Assembly (NCBI GenBank): GCA_964453985.1
Contig: CAYVQB010000045.1
Span: 1 to 7,530 of the forward strand
Length of the DNA stretch: 7,530 nucleotides
Direction: 5' to 3'
Source of the DNA: CAYVQB01 sp964453985
Lineage (GTDB): Bacteria > Babelota > Babeliae > Babelales > UASB340
Shown here: one piece after another, positions 1 to 6,485 of the stretch
Layout of the letters: every line of letters begins with the position of its first letter
How positions within the stretch are numbered: the stretch's first letter is position 1
The notes under the pieces: generated by a model
Seen by the model: only the letters and a program-made list of their open reading frames with translations
Databases searched by the model: none
Told to the model about the DNA's origin: nothing
Made by a program: the position numbers and the translations under genes

Positions 1-60
1 TCGAACTCGCGACCTTCCGCGTGACAGGCGGACGCTCTAACCAAACTGAGCTATAGCCCC
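1..60 (-). tRNA. tRNA-Asp (anticodon GTC), 3' part outside the window
   Basis: Read on the minus strand from position 60, the sequence has a 7-nt acceptor 5' strand (GGGGCTA), TA at positions 8-9, a D-arm with GCTC/GAGC stem, an anticodon stem TCCGC/GCGGA around the loop CTGTCAC, a 5-nt variable loop, and the T-arm start GCGAG-TTCGA. The anticodon is GTC, which decodes aspartate. The window edge removes the rest of the T-arm, the 3' acceptor strand and any CCA, so about 60 of roughly 77 nt are present. A TATATT box at 80-75 (minus strand) could be the -10 element, leaving a leader of about 8 nt, but no convincing -35 is visible. The tRNA may instead be read through from upstream on the minus strand. 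Confidence 0.95.
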
Positions 61-95
61 TTATAAGAACTGTTAATATAGTGCCATAAAACAGT

Positions 96-116
96 AGCCT
101 TGGCAAGGCCAAAGCT
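96..116 (-). terminator. Possible intrinsic terminator after the STM3941-like gene
   Basis: Positions 96-104 and 108-116 are complementary over nine positions with one C/A mismatch and a 3-nt loop. The hairpin starts 9 nt beyond the stop codon of the minus-strand gene at 125-724. On the minus strand it is followed by ACTGTTTTA, a weak T-tract. On the plus strand the following TTAGTTTTTT is a better T-tract, but no plus-strand gene ends here. It would separate the membrane-protein transcript from tRNA-Asp. Confidence 0.4.
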
Positions 117-124
117 TTAGTTTT

Positions 125-724
125 TTATAAATTTATGTTTTTTTCGTAATAATGTGTCAATACCTTAATTAGTCCCTTTTGAAAAGGGTGAGCCGATGTT
201 AAGGGTATATCTATGTTATTTGATAAATAAGGTATCATTGTTCGTACTTTAGGCGAAATTATTGTTTGGGCTGAGTTAATATCTGTTTCATTATGATTTT
301 TAAGATTAATCCCTAAATATCTAAAACCAGCTTGCTTGCCGTTTTGACTATTTTCAGTGACATCAGTTATATATGATAAAGGTGGTTTATAAACAAAAAT
401 CTCTTTAATATTTTCCCATTTAATGATTTTTGAGTTTAGATTTATAAGATTTTTTTTGTCTAAAATAGGACGGATACCTTCTTTGTTTATAGCTAATAGA
501 GGTATTGTTTCAGAGTATTTATAGACAGGGATAAGGATTAAAAAGATTAATACTGAGCTAAGAACAAAAATCGTTGATTGAGTTTCAAAAGATAGGCCTG
601 GTATGAAAAGTGTTGCTGTTGGAACCATAAAAAGAGATAAGACAAATAGTATTGCTCTTATTTTGTCAGAGTATATAGTTACTTCGCTTTTGTTTTTTGT
701 GTATTTGTAGCAAGAGCCAAACAT
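125..724 (-). CDS. STM3941-like two-helix membrane protein
   Basis: This encodes 199 residues. Two hydrophobic segments lie at about residues 24-43 and 51-68, separated by a short turn, so both ends probably face the same side. The soluble part follows and contains PLLAINKEGI (about 75-84), then IIKWENIKEI (100-109), and a final segment with DIPLTSAHPF (172-181). This order of two helices, a 'P-L-x-x-x-I-x-x-x-G-I' strand, an 'I-x-W-x-x-I' strand and a C-terminal strand plus helix is what I recall of the STM3941 family, a PH-like bacterial membrane domain of unknown function. The assignment rests on motif memory, not a search. The ATG at 724 is preceded only by a weak GGGG, 8 nt upstream. A promoter-like pair and a large inverted repeat lie upstream at 756-822. 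No enzymatic residues are apparent. The role is unknown. Confidence 0.8.
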   Translation of the reverse strand: MFGSCYKYTKNKSEVTIYSDKIRAILFVLSLFMVPTATLFIPGLSFETQSTIFVLSSVLIFLILIPVYKYSETIPLLAINKEGIRPILDKKNLINLNSKIIKWENIKEIFVYKPPLSYITDVTENSQNGKQAGFRYLGINLKNHNETDINSAQTIISPKVRTMIPYLSNNIDIPLTSAHPFQKGLIKVLTHYYEKNINL

Positions 725-755
725 AATATTGCCCCAATTGTTGATGATTAAAGAT

Positions 756-800
756 TTAAATTATAAAATTCCCTAAAAGAACAGTTCTTTTATAATTTAA
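756..800. repeat. 13-bp perfect inverted repeat with a nested palindrome
   Basis: The arm 756-768 (TTAAATTATAAAA) is the exact reverse complement of 788-800, with a 19-nt spacer. Inside the spacer and overlapping the right arm is a second palindrome, 775-782 against 784-791 around A783 (core GAAC-A-GTTC). The two structures share bases 788-791 and so compete. The element lies 32 to 76 nt before the start codon of the minus-strand gene at 724 and covers its most plausible promoter. It could be an operator, an RNA switch in the leader, or an AT-rich terminator for the serine hydrolase upstream. The sequence does not decide between these. Confidence 0.6.
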
Positions 801-822
801 CGACTTGTTATCTATTGTGCAA
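794..822 (-). promoter_or_regulatory. Possible sigma70-type promoter for the STM3941-like gene
   Basis: On the minus strand, TTGCAC (822-817) is followed after 17 nt by TAAATT (799-794). Transcription would start near 787, within the nested palindrome centred on A783, leaving a leader of about 63 nt. A TATAAT also occurs at 765-760 on the minus strand but lacks a good -35. In DNA this AT-rich, promoter-like boxes arise by chance. Confidence 0.3.
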
Positions 823-873
823 ATGGGTTTGGATGGAAAACTAGGGCTTTGTGGGCTTATCTTCTTCTTAATT

Positions 874-1878
874 TTAATCTATTGGTTTATCAAAAATGAT
901 TGCAGCCAAGTTTTTGTTGATTTTTTCTATACAAGAAACATCTAAGTTACTCAATGTAATAACACAAGCGTTATCATCAATGTATCGTGAAATTAGAGCA
1001 ATAAAGCCTCTAAGGACGCCTCCGTGGTATATGCACGTTTTTTCGAAGTTTTCTTTTATAAACCAGCCATAGCTTATATGTCTGTCATCAGCACAATAGT
1101 GTTTACCAAAAATTTGATTTAATGACTTTTTAGATACTAATTTTTCTGTATATAGGGCTTGATCCCAAATAAACAGGTCTTGGGCAGTTGAATAAAGGGC
1201 TCCGGCTCCAGCCGATTGAGACATATGCCAGTTTTCTGTTTTGATTATTTTTCCTGTCTTATCAAGCGTATGACCAGAACTATCGTTTGTTGGTGGATTT
1301 TCATTACGATAATAGCCTGTGTTGCTCATTCCAAGTGGTTCAAAAATGTTTTGTTTTAAAAACGCTTCATATGAAAGACCTGAAACTCTTTCAATAATAA
1401 ATGTTAGTAATACGTAGCCCGAATTGCAGTAACTAAATTTTGTACCAATTTCAAACTCAAGGGGTTTATCTTTAAAAAGTTTTATGAGGTCATCGAGTGC
1501 AATGAATTCTGTTACAGTATCGGTGAAGCCTTCTAATGATGTATAGTTGTAAATGCCTGAAGAATGGGTGAGCAAATGATGAATAGTGATTTTATCACCA
1601 TGGGGGTAGTCAGGAATATATTTTGAAATTGGATCGTGAACGTTTAACAACTTTTTTTCTTGTAACATCATGATTGCCATTGAGGTGAATTGTTTTGTGA
1701 TAGATCCAATTCTGAATTTTGTTTCAAGCTTATTTTCAATTTTTTGTTCATTATCGGCCATGCCATATACATTTTTAAAAATAAATTTTCCATCTTTTGC
1801 AACTAAGATTGTTCCACTAAACTGATTTTGTTGCATGTAGGTATTTATGTGTTTTGATTTAGATAAAAAGCTTTTCAT
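874..1878 (-). CDS. Class C beta-lactamase-family serine hydrolase
   Basis: This is a 334-residue protein of the beta-lactamase/penicillin-binding-protein-like superfamily (Pfam PF00144 type). The nucleophile motif S-I-T-K lies at residues 59-62 within a typical 'FRIGSITKQFTS' context. It is followed by HHLLTHSSGI (about 100-109), the Y-C-N form of the Y-x-N motif at 150-152, GAGALYST (about 224-231) and H-G-G at 285-287, in place of the K-T-G box. All catalytic elements are present, so an active serine hydrolase (D-amino-peptide, ester or amide substrate) is likely, but true beta-lactamase activity is not implied. There is no hydrophobic N-terminal signal, which is unusual for a family normally exported. 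Start choice: the in-frame ATG at 1884 directly abuts AAAGGG, whereas the ATG at 1878 has it 6 nt upstream. The longer form would add two residues. An in-frame TAA near 1911 rules out a longer signal-bearing N terminus. Confidence 0.93.
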   Translation of the reverse strand: MKSFLSKSKHINTYMQQNQFSGTILVAKDGKFIFKNVYGMADNEQKIENKLETKFRIGSITKQFTSMAIMMLQEKKLLNVHDPISKYIPDYPHGDKITIHHLLTHSSGIYNYTSLEGFTDTVTEFIALDDLIKLFKDKPLEFEIGTKFSYCNSGYVLLTFIIERVSGLSYEAFLKQNIFEPLGMSNTGYYRNENPPTNDSSGHTLDKTGKIIKTENWHMSQSAGAGALYSTAQDLFIWDQALYTEKLVSKKSLNQIFGKHYCADDRHISYGWFIKENFEKTCIYHGGVLRGFIALISRYIDDNACVITLSNLDVSCIEKINKNLAAIIFDKPID

Positions 1879-1919
1879 TCTCATCCCTTTTATTACTTTA
1901 TTAACATATTAAAAGATTT

Positions 1920-1928
1920 TTTATAGCA
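1920..1928 (-). promoter_or_regulatory. Extended -10 promoter element for the serine hydrolase
   Basis: On the minus strand, TGC-TATAAA (1928-1920) matches an extended -10 element. Transcription would start near 1913, giving a leader of about 35 nt to the ATG at 1878. No strong -35 is seen, which is tolerated with an extended -10. The gene is divergent from the ankyrin gene, so the two promoters share the 134-nt region 1885-2018. Confidence 0.4.
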
Positions 1929-1951
1929 CAAAAAACAATAAAAGAGAAAAA

Positions 1952-1980
1952 TTGATTTTACTCTTGGTCTTTCATTAAAT
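1952..1980 (+). promoter_or_regulatory. Possible promoter of the ankyrin/clan CD-like gene
   Basis: TTGATT (1952-1957) is followed after 17 nt by TTAAAT (1975-1980). Each hexamer matches the sigma70 consensus at four of six positions. The predicted start, near 1987, falls inside the inverted repeat at 1980-2005 and leaves a leader of about 32 nt before the ATG at 2019. This is a weak prediction in AT-rich DNA. Confidence 0.35.
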
Positions 1981-2005
1981 TGATAAAAAGTTGTTTTTTT
2001 ATCAA
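1980..2005 (+). promoter_or_regulatory. 10-bp inverted repeat beside the ribosome binding site
   Basis: The arm 1980-1989 (TTGATAAAAA) is the perfect reverse complement of 1996-2005, with a 6-nt loop. Its right arm touches the Shine-Dalgarno sequence AAAGAAAGG (2004-2012), which lies 6 nt before the ATG at 2019. If transcription starts upstream of 1980 the hairpin would sit against the ribosome binding site. If it starts near 1987 the element can only act as DNA, for example as an operator. Confidence 0.5.
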
Positions 2006-2018
2006 AGAAAGGTTTTTC

Positions 2019-5000
2019 ATGCAGATTTTAAAGAAAAGTATTCTTTTAATAATGTTCTTTTCGTTTTCTTGGCAACATCTTATTGGTAATATAGGTTTGC
2101 AGAGGGCTATTGATAGCTCTGATATTTCCGCTATTCAAAAACTTCTTTCAAGAGGCGCAGATATTGATGCTAAAGATAAAAATGAAAGCACAATCTTTCA
2201 TGGTTTGAGTTCTCCTGTGGTTGGCAAAGTTCTTGTTGATTGGATAAAAAAGGAGGGAAAAGATCCTGCTAAATATATTAATGTAATAAACAAGAATGAT
2301 AGGACCCCTTTAGATAATGTTGTTAACCATGAAAATTTACCGATGATAAATTTTTTATTAGAAAATGGAGCAGATATTGATGTTAAAGATGAAAATGAAA
2401 GCACAATATTTCATTATTTGAGATCTCCTGTGGTAGGCAAGGTTCTTGTTGATTGGATAAAAAAAGAGGGTAAAGATCCGGCTCAATACATTAATGCAAA
2501 AGATAAATTTGGACGTACCCCTTTAAGCAATGCTGTTGGCAATAAAAATTTGCCGATGATAACGTTTTTATTAGAAAATGGAGCAGATCTTGACACTAAA
2601 GATGAAAATAAAAACACAATCTTTCATGATTCGAGCTCTCCTGAAGTTGGCAAGGCTTTTGTTGATGGCATTAAAAAGCAGGGTAAAGATCCGGCTCAAT
2701 ACATTAATGCGAAAAACAAGAATGGTGCAACTTGGTTAAGCAATGCTGTTCGTAGTAAAGATGTACCAATAATAGAATTTTTATTAGAGAACGGAGCAGA
2801 TATTGATGCTAAAGATAATAATGAAAACACAATATTTCATAATCTGAATTCTCCTGAGGTTGGCAAAATTCTTATTGATTGGATAAAAAAGGAGGACAAA
2901 GATTCAGCTCAATACATTAATGCAAAAAACAAGAATGGTGCAACTTGGTTAAGCAATGCTGTTCGTAGTAAAGATGTACCAATAATAGAATTATTGTTAA
3001 AAAATGGAGCAGATATTGACGCTAAAGATGAAAATGATAACACAATTTTTCATGCTTTGAGATCTCCTGAGGTTGGCAAAATTCTTGTTGATGGCATTAA
3101 AGAGCAGGGTAACGATCCGGCTCAATACATTAATGCAAAAAACAAGAATGGTAATACTTCTTTATTCGAGGCTATGGGTAGCAACGATTTGCCGATGATA
3201 AAATTTTTATTAGAAAACGGAGCAGATATTGATGTAAAAAACAATAATGGTTGGACCCCTTTGCGTAATGCTGTTGGCAGGGGAGATTTACCAATGATAG
3301 AATTTTTATTAGAAAACGGAGCAGATATTGATGTTAAAGATGAAAATGGAAATACGATATTTCATGGATTACGTTCTCCGGTGGTAGGCAAAGCTCTTGT
3401 TGATGGGATTAAAAAGCAGGGTAAAGATCCTTCTCAATATATTAATACAAAAGATAATAATGGTAAAAATATTTTAGATTTGGCTATGGATGTTAAGAAT
3501 CTGCCTATGATAGAATTTTTACTTAACAACGGGGCTGATATAAATGAAAAACACGAACACGGTGAAACCTCTTTATTACGTGCCCTTTCAAACGTTTCAA
3601 TTGAAAATGATTATATAGATTTTTTGATTGAAAAAGGAGCAGATATTAAGGCTCGTAATAACGATGGATGGACTATTTTTCATTATGTTCTAGCTTTTGC
3701 ATTTTCTAAAGAAAAAGAAGATACATTGGTAAAAATAGTCGAAGAAAGAGACATCTCTCAACTTCTTGATAAAACAGATAACTTCAATCGTACCCCATTG
3801 TTTTGTGCGCTTGATAAAGGTTTTTATAAATTAGCGTCAGCTTTGGAAGAAAAAGGAGCACCTCTTTTTATTAACAGTCCCCAAAAGCCTTTTTCTATAC
3901 CATTTAGTATAGAAAATCCAGAGCTTATGGTTAAAATTTTATTTAATGTTTCTGATCAAATAGAGCAAGTGGACCCTGCTACAAAGAAGCGTGTTTTTGG
4001 AGAGATTTTACTTCCATCGATTTTATTTCAGTATTCAGCCTGTTTTCCGATTATAGATAAAGCCGGTAAAAGGGATATGGTTTTAAAACTTTTTGATCAA
4101 TTTTTACCAAAGAGTACTGTCGTGTCTTTAAGAAATATGCTTCCTGTAAAACAGCAGAATAGATTTAGTCATTTGGCTATAGCAATTGATCAAAATCATT
4201 GGGGGGAGATTGCACCTGAGACTATTGCTGTTATGTCATTAGGGGTTGAAATAAATCTAGAAAATGCTTCTGCTCCAGGCATTGTAATTGGTGTTCATAT
4301 GCTCAGAAAGGCTTTAGCAATGCTTAAAGCTAGAAAGGTTGATGTTAGCAAAACCTTTCATTTCTTTTCTATTAAAGTAAATGATTTGCCTGCTTATCTT
4401 TTTATTCCTAAAAGATATCTAGAAGGTCCTGATGATGTTAAATCTCTTGGTTTTAATAAAGAATATTTAGAATATAAAAAATTTGATGAAGTTGTTTTTC
4501 CTGAAAAGCTTGCTTATGTTGACTTTCCTCGCGATGCATTCGGTAAAAAGTCTGTAGATATAATCTCTAAGGTTCTTTTGGAAGATGAAAAAAAAGAGCG
4601 CATCGTTTATGTTGGAGGGCACGGTGGAGGTCTTTACTCAAGTGGGAAAGAAACGGATCCAAGCGCAGCGGGTCTTCCTTTGGATGCATTTTTAGATGTA
4701 ATAGAGGTTTTAGAAAACCGTAAAACTCGTTTTGTGCAAGTTATAACATGTTATATGGGAGGGGCTAATTTATCAGCTTTACAAAATTTTGTAACAGAAG
4801 ATTCGTTTTATACTTCACTTGCTAAAAAGATTGAGGTTCGTCAAAGAGTAAGCAAAATGTTTATCTCTTCTCTTGCTACAGCAGACGTAACCTCTTATGG
4901 GACTATTAGGCTAGAACCATTATTTAGCGGAATTGAAGCCTTTTTTTCTCTTTTATATTCCCCTGCTATCAAAGACATTGTTCCAAATATGCAGGCTTGG

Positions 5001-6149
5001 ATTACTCGTATGTTGCGTACTTTTGGTTTTTATACAGGGCTTACAAATTATCCTCAAGTTAGGATGCCAGGAAAAGCGACTAATTTTTGTGTAACTAATA
5101 TTCATGGAGATCTACAGGTTATAAATAAGTTTACAGGTAAAGTATTAGTTCGTTCTGAAACAAAGGGTGAAGTTACGCAAGGGTACATACCCCTATCAAT
5201 AAAATCTGAAGATATTCATGTAAAAGATAAACAGCTTTTAGTTACCTATATTAGTGATATTGAAAGTAAGATTATCTTAGAAGGTCACTTGCCTGCAATA
5301 CTTGCAGCGGGCACGAATTTTAAGACACGTCATTTTAAAGAGATTGATATTGATATTCCTGATGTTGGTTTATATTTATTTGCCAAGGATTGTTTTTATA
5401 AAAGTAATGTCTCAAGTGATTTTGGAGAAGATATGGCGCATCGTGAGACTTATCTTATTGATAAACTTTCATTTAAAACCGAAGATGTTTTTAAAGATAT
5501 GGAGCTGCCTGAAGAACTTAAGGATTATGCTGGTGGGCCTTTGTATAATTTTATAATTAGACGTGGGCTGGATCTTGGAGAAAAGAAATCTCCTGAGGTT
5601 TATTTTTCATTACAAAGTAGTCCTGATGCAGATATATTTGGTCTTTACATTGAAGACGATGAAATTTTTATTAGAAAAGTAGATGACACAAGTTGGATTC
5701 AAGCAGAAATTTTAGCATTAAAAGAAGGAATAGATGTTGGTTTCAATGTTGATCAGATAAAGTTTTTGACCAAGCCTGATTTATTTATGAAAGAAAATGC
5801 CCAAGAGCTTGATAAAGTTTTACCTGCAATGCTTCGTAATATTGTCATGAAAAGTATTATGCATGAAGGCAAATATATTGATAGAATTTTATATACATAT
5901 TTATTGCTTTTAGGTGATGTAAAGACGCGAGATATTGTCGAGAATTATATGCCAACTATTTTGAAGAAATGTAAAGGTCTTGACCCTCGGGTTCGTTTGG
6001 CTTTAGGTAAAACGCTTATTCGTCGTATTGATTATTCTAACGAAGATATGGTTGCTAATACTCGTAAATTGATCGAAGAAATTTTCGGTGGCCGAGAAAA
6101 AATGCGGGATGAATTGATAAAGGAGTTGGATGCTAGAGCTTTGAAATAG
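2019..6149 (+). CDS. Exported ankyrin-repeat protein with a clan CD (caspase/CHAT-like) peptidase domain
   Basis: The product has 1376 residues. Start: the ATG at 2019 has AAAGAAAGG ending 6 nt upstream and opens a signal-peptide-like N terminus (KK followed by a hydrophobic stretch, residues about 5-20). The in-frame TTG at 1980 lies in a hairpin and would bury this signal. Residues about 24-620 hold about 17 ankyrin-type units. Canonical units end in FLLENGADIDAK, and they alternate with a variant containing TIFH-x-L-x-SPEVGK-x-LVD. Residues about 620-780 are a predicted helical linker. Residues about 781-1010 resemble a clan CD cysteine peptidase. The strand RIVYVGG leads into His868 (GHGGG), and after a helix-like segment (LPLDAFLDVIEVL) the strand RFVQVIT leads into Cys911 (CYMGG). 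The His-Cys gap of 43 fits caspase, legumain, CHAT and clostripain relatives. Residues about 1020-1376 are unrecognised. By inference this is an exported protease-like effector or regulator, with the ankyrin array binding a protein partner. Confidence is high for the gene and repeats, moderate for the peptidase. Confidence 0.93.
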   Translation: MQILKKSILLIMFFSFSWQHLIGNIGLQRAIDSSDISAIQKLLSRGADIDAKDKNESTIFHGLSSPVVGKVLVDWIKKEGKDPAKYINVINKNDRTPLDNVVNHENLPMINFLLENGADIDVKDENESTIFHYLRSPVVGKVLVDWIKKEGKDPAQYINAKDKFGRTPLSNAVGNKNLPMITFLLENGADLDTKDENKNTIFHDSSSPEVGKAFVDGIKKQGKDPAQYINAKNKNGATWLSNAVRSKDVPIIEFLLENGADIDAKDNNENTIFHNLNSPEVGKILIDWIKKEDKDSAQYINAKNKNGATWLSNAVRSKDVPIIELLLKNGADIDAKDENDNTIFHALRSPEVGKILVDGIKEQGNDPAQYINAKNKNGNTSLFEAMGSNDLPMIKFLLENGADIDVKNNNGWTPLRNAVGRGDLPMIEFLLENGADIDVKDENGNTIFHGLRSPVVGKALVDGIKKQGKDPSQYINTKDNNGKNILDLAMDVKNLPMIEFLLNNGADINEKHEHGETSLLRALSNVSIENDYIDFLIEKGADIKARNNDGWTIFHYVLAFAFSKEKEDTLVKIVEERDISQLLDKTDNFNRTPLFCALDKGFYKLASALEEKGAPLFINSPQKPFSIPFSIENPELMVKILFNVSDQIEQVDPATKKRVFGEILLPSILFQYSACFPIIDKAGKRDMVLKLFDQFLPKSTVVSLRNMLPVKQQNRFSHLAIAIDQNHWGEIAPETIAVMSLGVEINLENASAPGIVIGVHMLRKALAMLKARKVDVSKTFHFFSIKVNDLPAYLFIPKRYLEGPDDVKSLGFNKEYLEYKKFDEVVFPEKLAYVDFPRDAFGKKSVDIISKVLLEDEKKERIVYVGGHGGGLYSSGKETDPSAAGLPLDAFLDVIEVLENRKTRFVQVITCYMGGANLSALQNFVTEDSFYTSLAKKIEVRQRVSKMFISSLATADVTSYGTIRLEPLFSGIEAFFSLLYSPAIKDIVPNMQAWITRMLRTFGFYTGLTNYPQVRMPGKATNFCVTNIHGDLQVINKFTGKVLVRSETKGEVTQGYIPLSIKSEDIHVKDKQLLVTYISDIESKIILEGHLPAILAAGTNFKTRHFKEIDIDIPDVGLYLFAKDCFYKSNVSSDFGEDMAHRETYLIDKLSFKTEDVFKDMELPEELKDYAGGPLYNFIIRRGLDLGEKKSPEVYFSLQSSPDADIFGLYIEDDEIFIRKVDDTSWIQAEILALKEGIDVGFNVDQIKFLTKPDLFMKENAQELDKVLPAMLRNIVMKSIMHEGKYIDRILYTYLLLLGDVKTRDIVENYMPTILKKCKGLDPRVRLALGKTLIRRIDYSNEDMVANTRKLIEEIFGGREKMRDELIKELDARALK
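2157..3533 (+). repeat. Tandem 213-bp double-ankyrin repeat array
   Basis: Taking the GCA/GCT of the G-A-D-I turn as the register point, copies begin at 2157, 2370, 2583, 2796, 3009 and 3222: five consecutive intervals of exactly 213 nt (71 residues, a 33-residue canonical unit plus a 38-residue variant). A single 99-nt (33-residue) unit then follows to 3321, and another 213-nt interval to 3534. Later spacings drift to 105 and 219 nt, so the downstream units are older or degenerate. There are six copies of the SP(V/E)VGK variant unit. Bases 2712-2779 and 2925-2992 are identical over 68 nt, exactly one period apart. The array is in frame and coding, and it is not a CRISPR. Confidence 0.93.
4359..5050 (+). 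other. Region encoding the clan CD-like peptidase domain
   Basis: This subregion of the large gene encodes roughly residues 781-1010. The His codon is at 4620-4622 and the Cys codon at 4749-4751. A hydrophobic strand precedes each: RIVYVGG before the His and RFVQVIT before the Cys. The Cys-Tyr-Met-Gly-Gly context recalls the Cys-Leu-Met of clostripain (C11) as well as the Cys-x-x-Gly of CHAT and legumain, so I place it only at clan level. Boundaries are approximate, set by the end of the helical linker and the start of the unrecognised C-terminal part. Confidence 0.6.
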
Positions 6150-6216
6150 AGCCTCTGGCGTACTTATTTAATAAAGGTTCATAATTTTCGGATAACTTTT
6201 TTTGAAAGAATTTAAT

Positions 6217-6408
6217 ATGAAAAGACTTTATAGATCAAGAACTGATAAAAAAATAGCAGGTGTTTGTGGTGGGATTGCAAAATATTTTGATGTCGATCCA
6301 GTTTTTATCAGACTTTGTTGGATCCTTATAGCACTCTTGGGAGGTAGCGGAATAATTCTTTATATTGTTGCTTGGATTATTATTCCATTAGACCCGGAGT
6401 TCCAGTAA
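6217..6408 (+). CDS. PspC-domain small membrane protein
   Basis: This encodes 63 residues, essentially one PspC domain (PF04024 type). The N-terminal RLYRSRTDKKIAGVCGGIAKYFDVDP (residues about 3-28) is the domain's hallmark basic and amphipathic part. It is followed by VFIR and a long hydrophobic segment with a central GGSG (about 31-56) ending in the typical IIIPLD. Stand-alone PspC proteins are inner-membrane proteins. In enterobacteria PspC partners PspB in the phage-shock envelope-stress response, but no pspA, pspB or pspF is present here, so that role cannot be assumed. The ATG at 6217 is chosen over the in-frame TTG at 6202 because the TTG overlaps the weak GAAAG ribosome binding site (6204-6208) and would add only five non-domain residues. 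The gene begins 67 nt after the ankyrin gene on the same strand with no strong terminator between, so co-transcription is possible. Confidence 0.92.
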   Translation: MKRLYRSRTDKKIAGVCGGIAKYFDVDPVFIRLCWILIALLGGSGIILYIVAWIIIPLDPEFQ

Positions 6409-6443
6409 GGGCAATAATACTTACCACCTTTAAAAACAATAAA

Positions 6444-6473
6444 AGTAGCCCCGGCAAATACGCCGGGGCTACT
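6444..6473 (-). terminator. Intrinsic terminator of the M48-like gene
   Basis: AGTAGCCCCGGC (6444-6455) pairs perfectly with 6462-6473 around a 6-nt loop, a 12-bp GC-rich stem in an AT-rich region. On the minus strand it is followed at once by TTTTATTGTTTTTA and begins 12 nt after the stop codon of the gene at 6486-7211. On the plus strand the downstream sequence is AAGTTCTACC, a poor T-tract. The hairpin could still partly stop transcripts from the convergent PspC gene. Confidence 0.88.
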
Positions 6474-6485
6474 AAGTTCTACCTA

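Noticed and set aside
1980..2018. TTG start 13 codons upstream for the ankyrin/peptidase gene
   Set aside because: It sits in a hairpin stem with no Shine-Dalgarno sequence and would precede the signal peptide with unrelated residues. The ATG at 2019 has a well-placed AAAGAAAGG.
2198..2404. A 68-codon minus-strand open frame inside the ankyrin array
   Set aside because: It lies wholly antisense to well-supported ankyrin repeats and its opening recurs only because the repeat does. No domain or ribosome binding site supports it.
2157..3533. CRISPR array or mobile-element repeats
   Set aside because: The 213-nt periodic units are contiguous, in frame and encode ankyrin consensus. There are no spacers or terminal inverted repeats.
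5302..5556. An 84-codon plus-strand open frame in another frame of the large gene
   Set aside because: It is an out-of-frame shadow with a low-complexity Ile/Leu-rich translation typical of AT-rich DNA.
6176..6203. Terminator between the ankyrin gene and the PspC gene
   Set aside because: AAAGGTT and AACTTT can pair only with a bulge and a 14-nt loop. The seven-T run is suggestive, but the stem is too weak to call.
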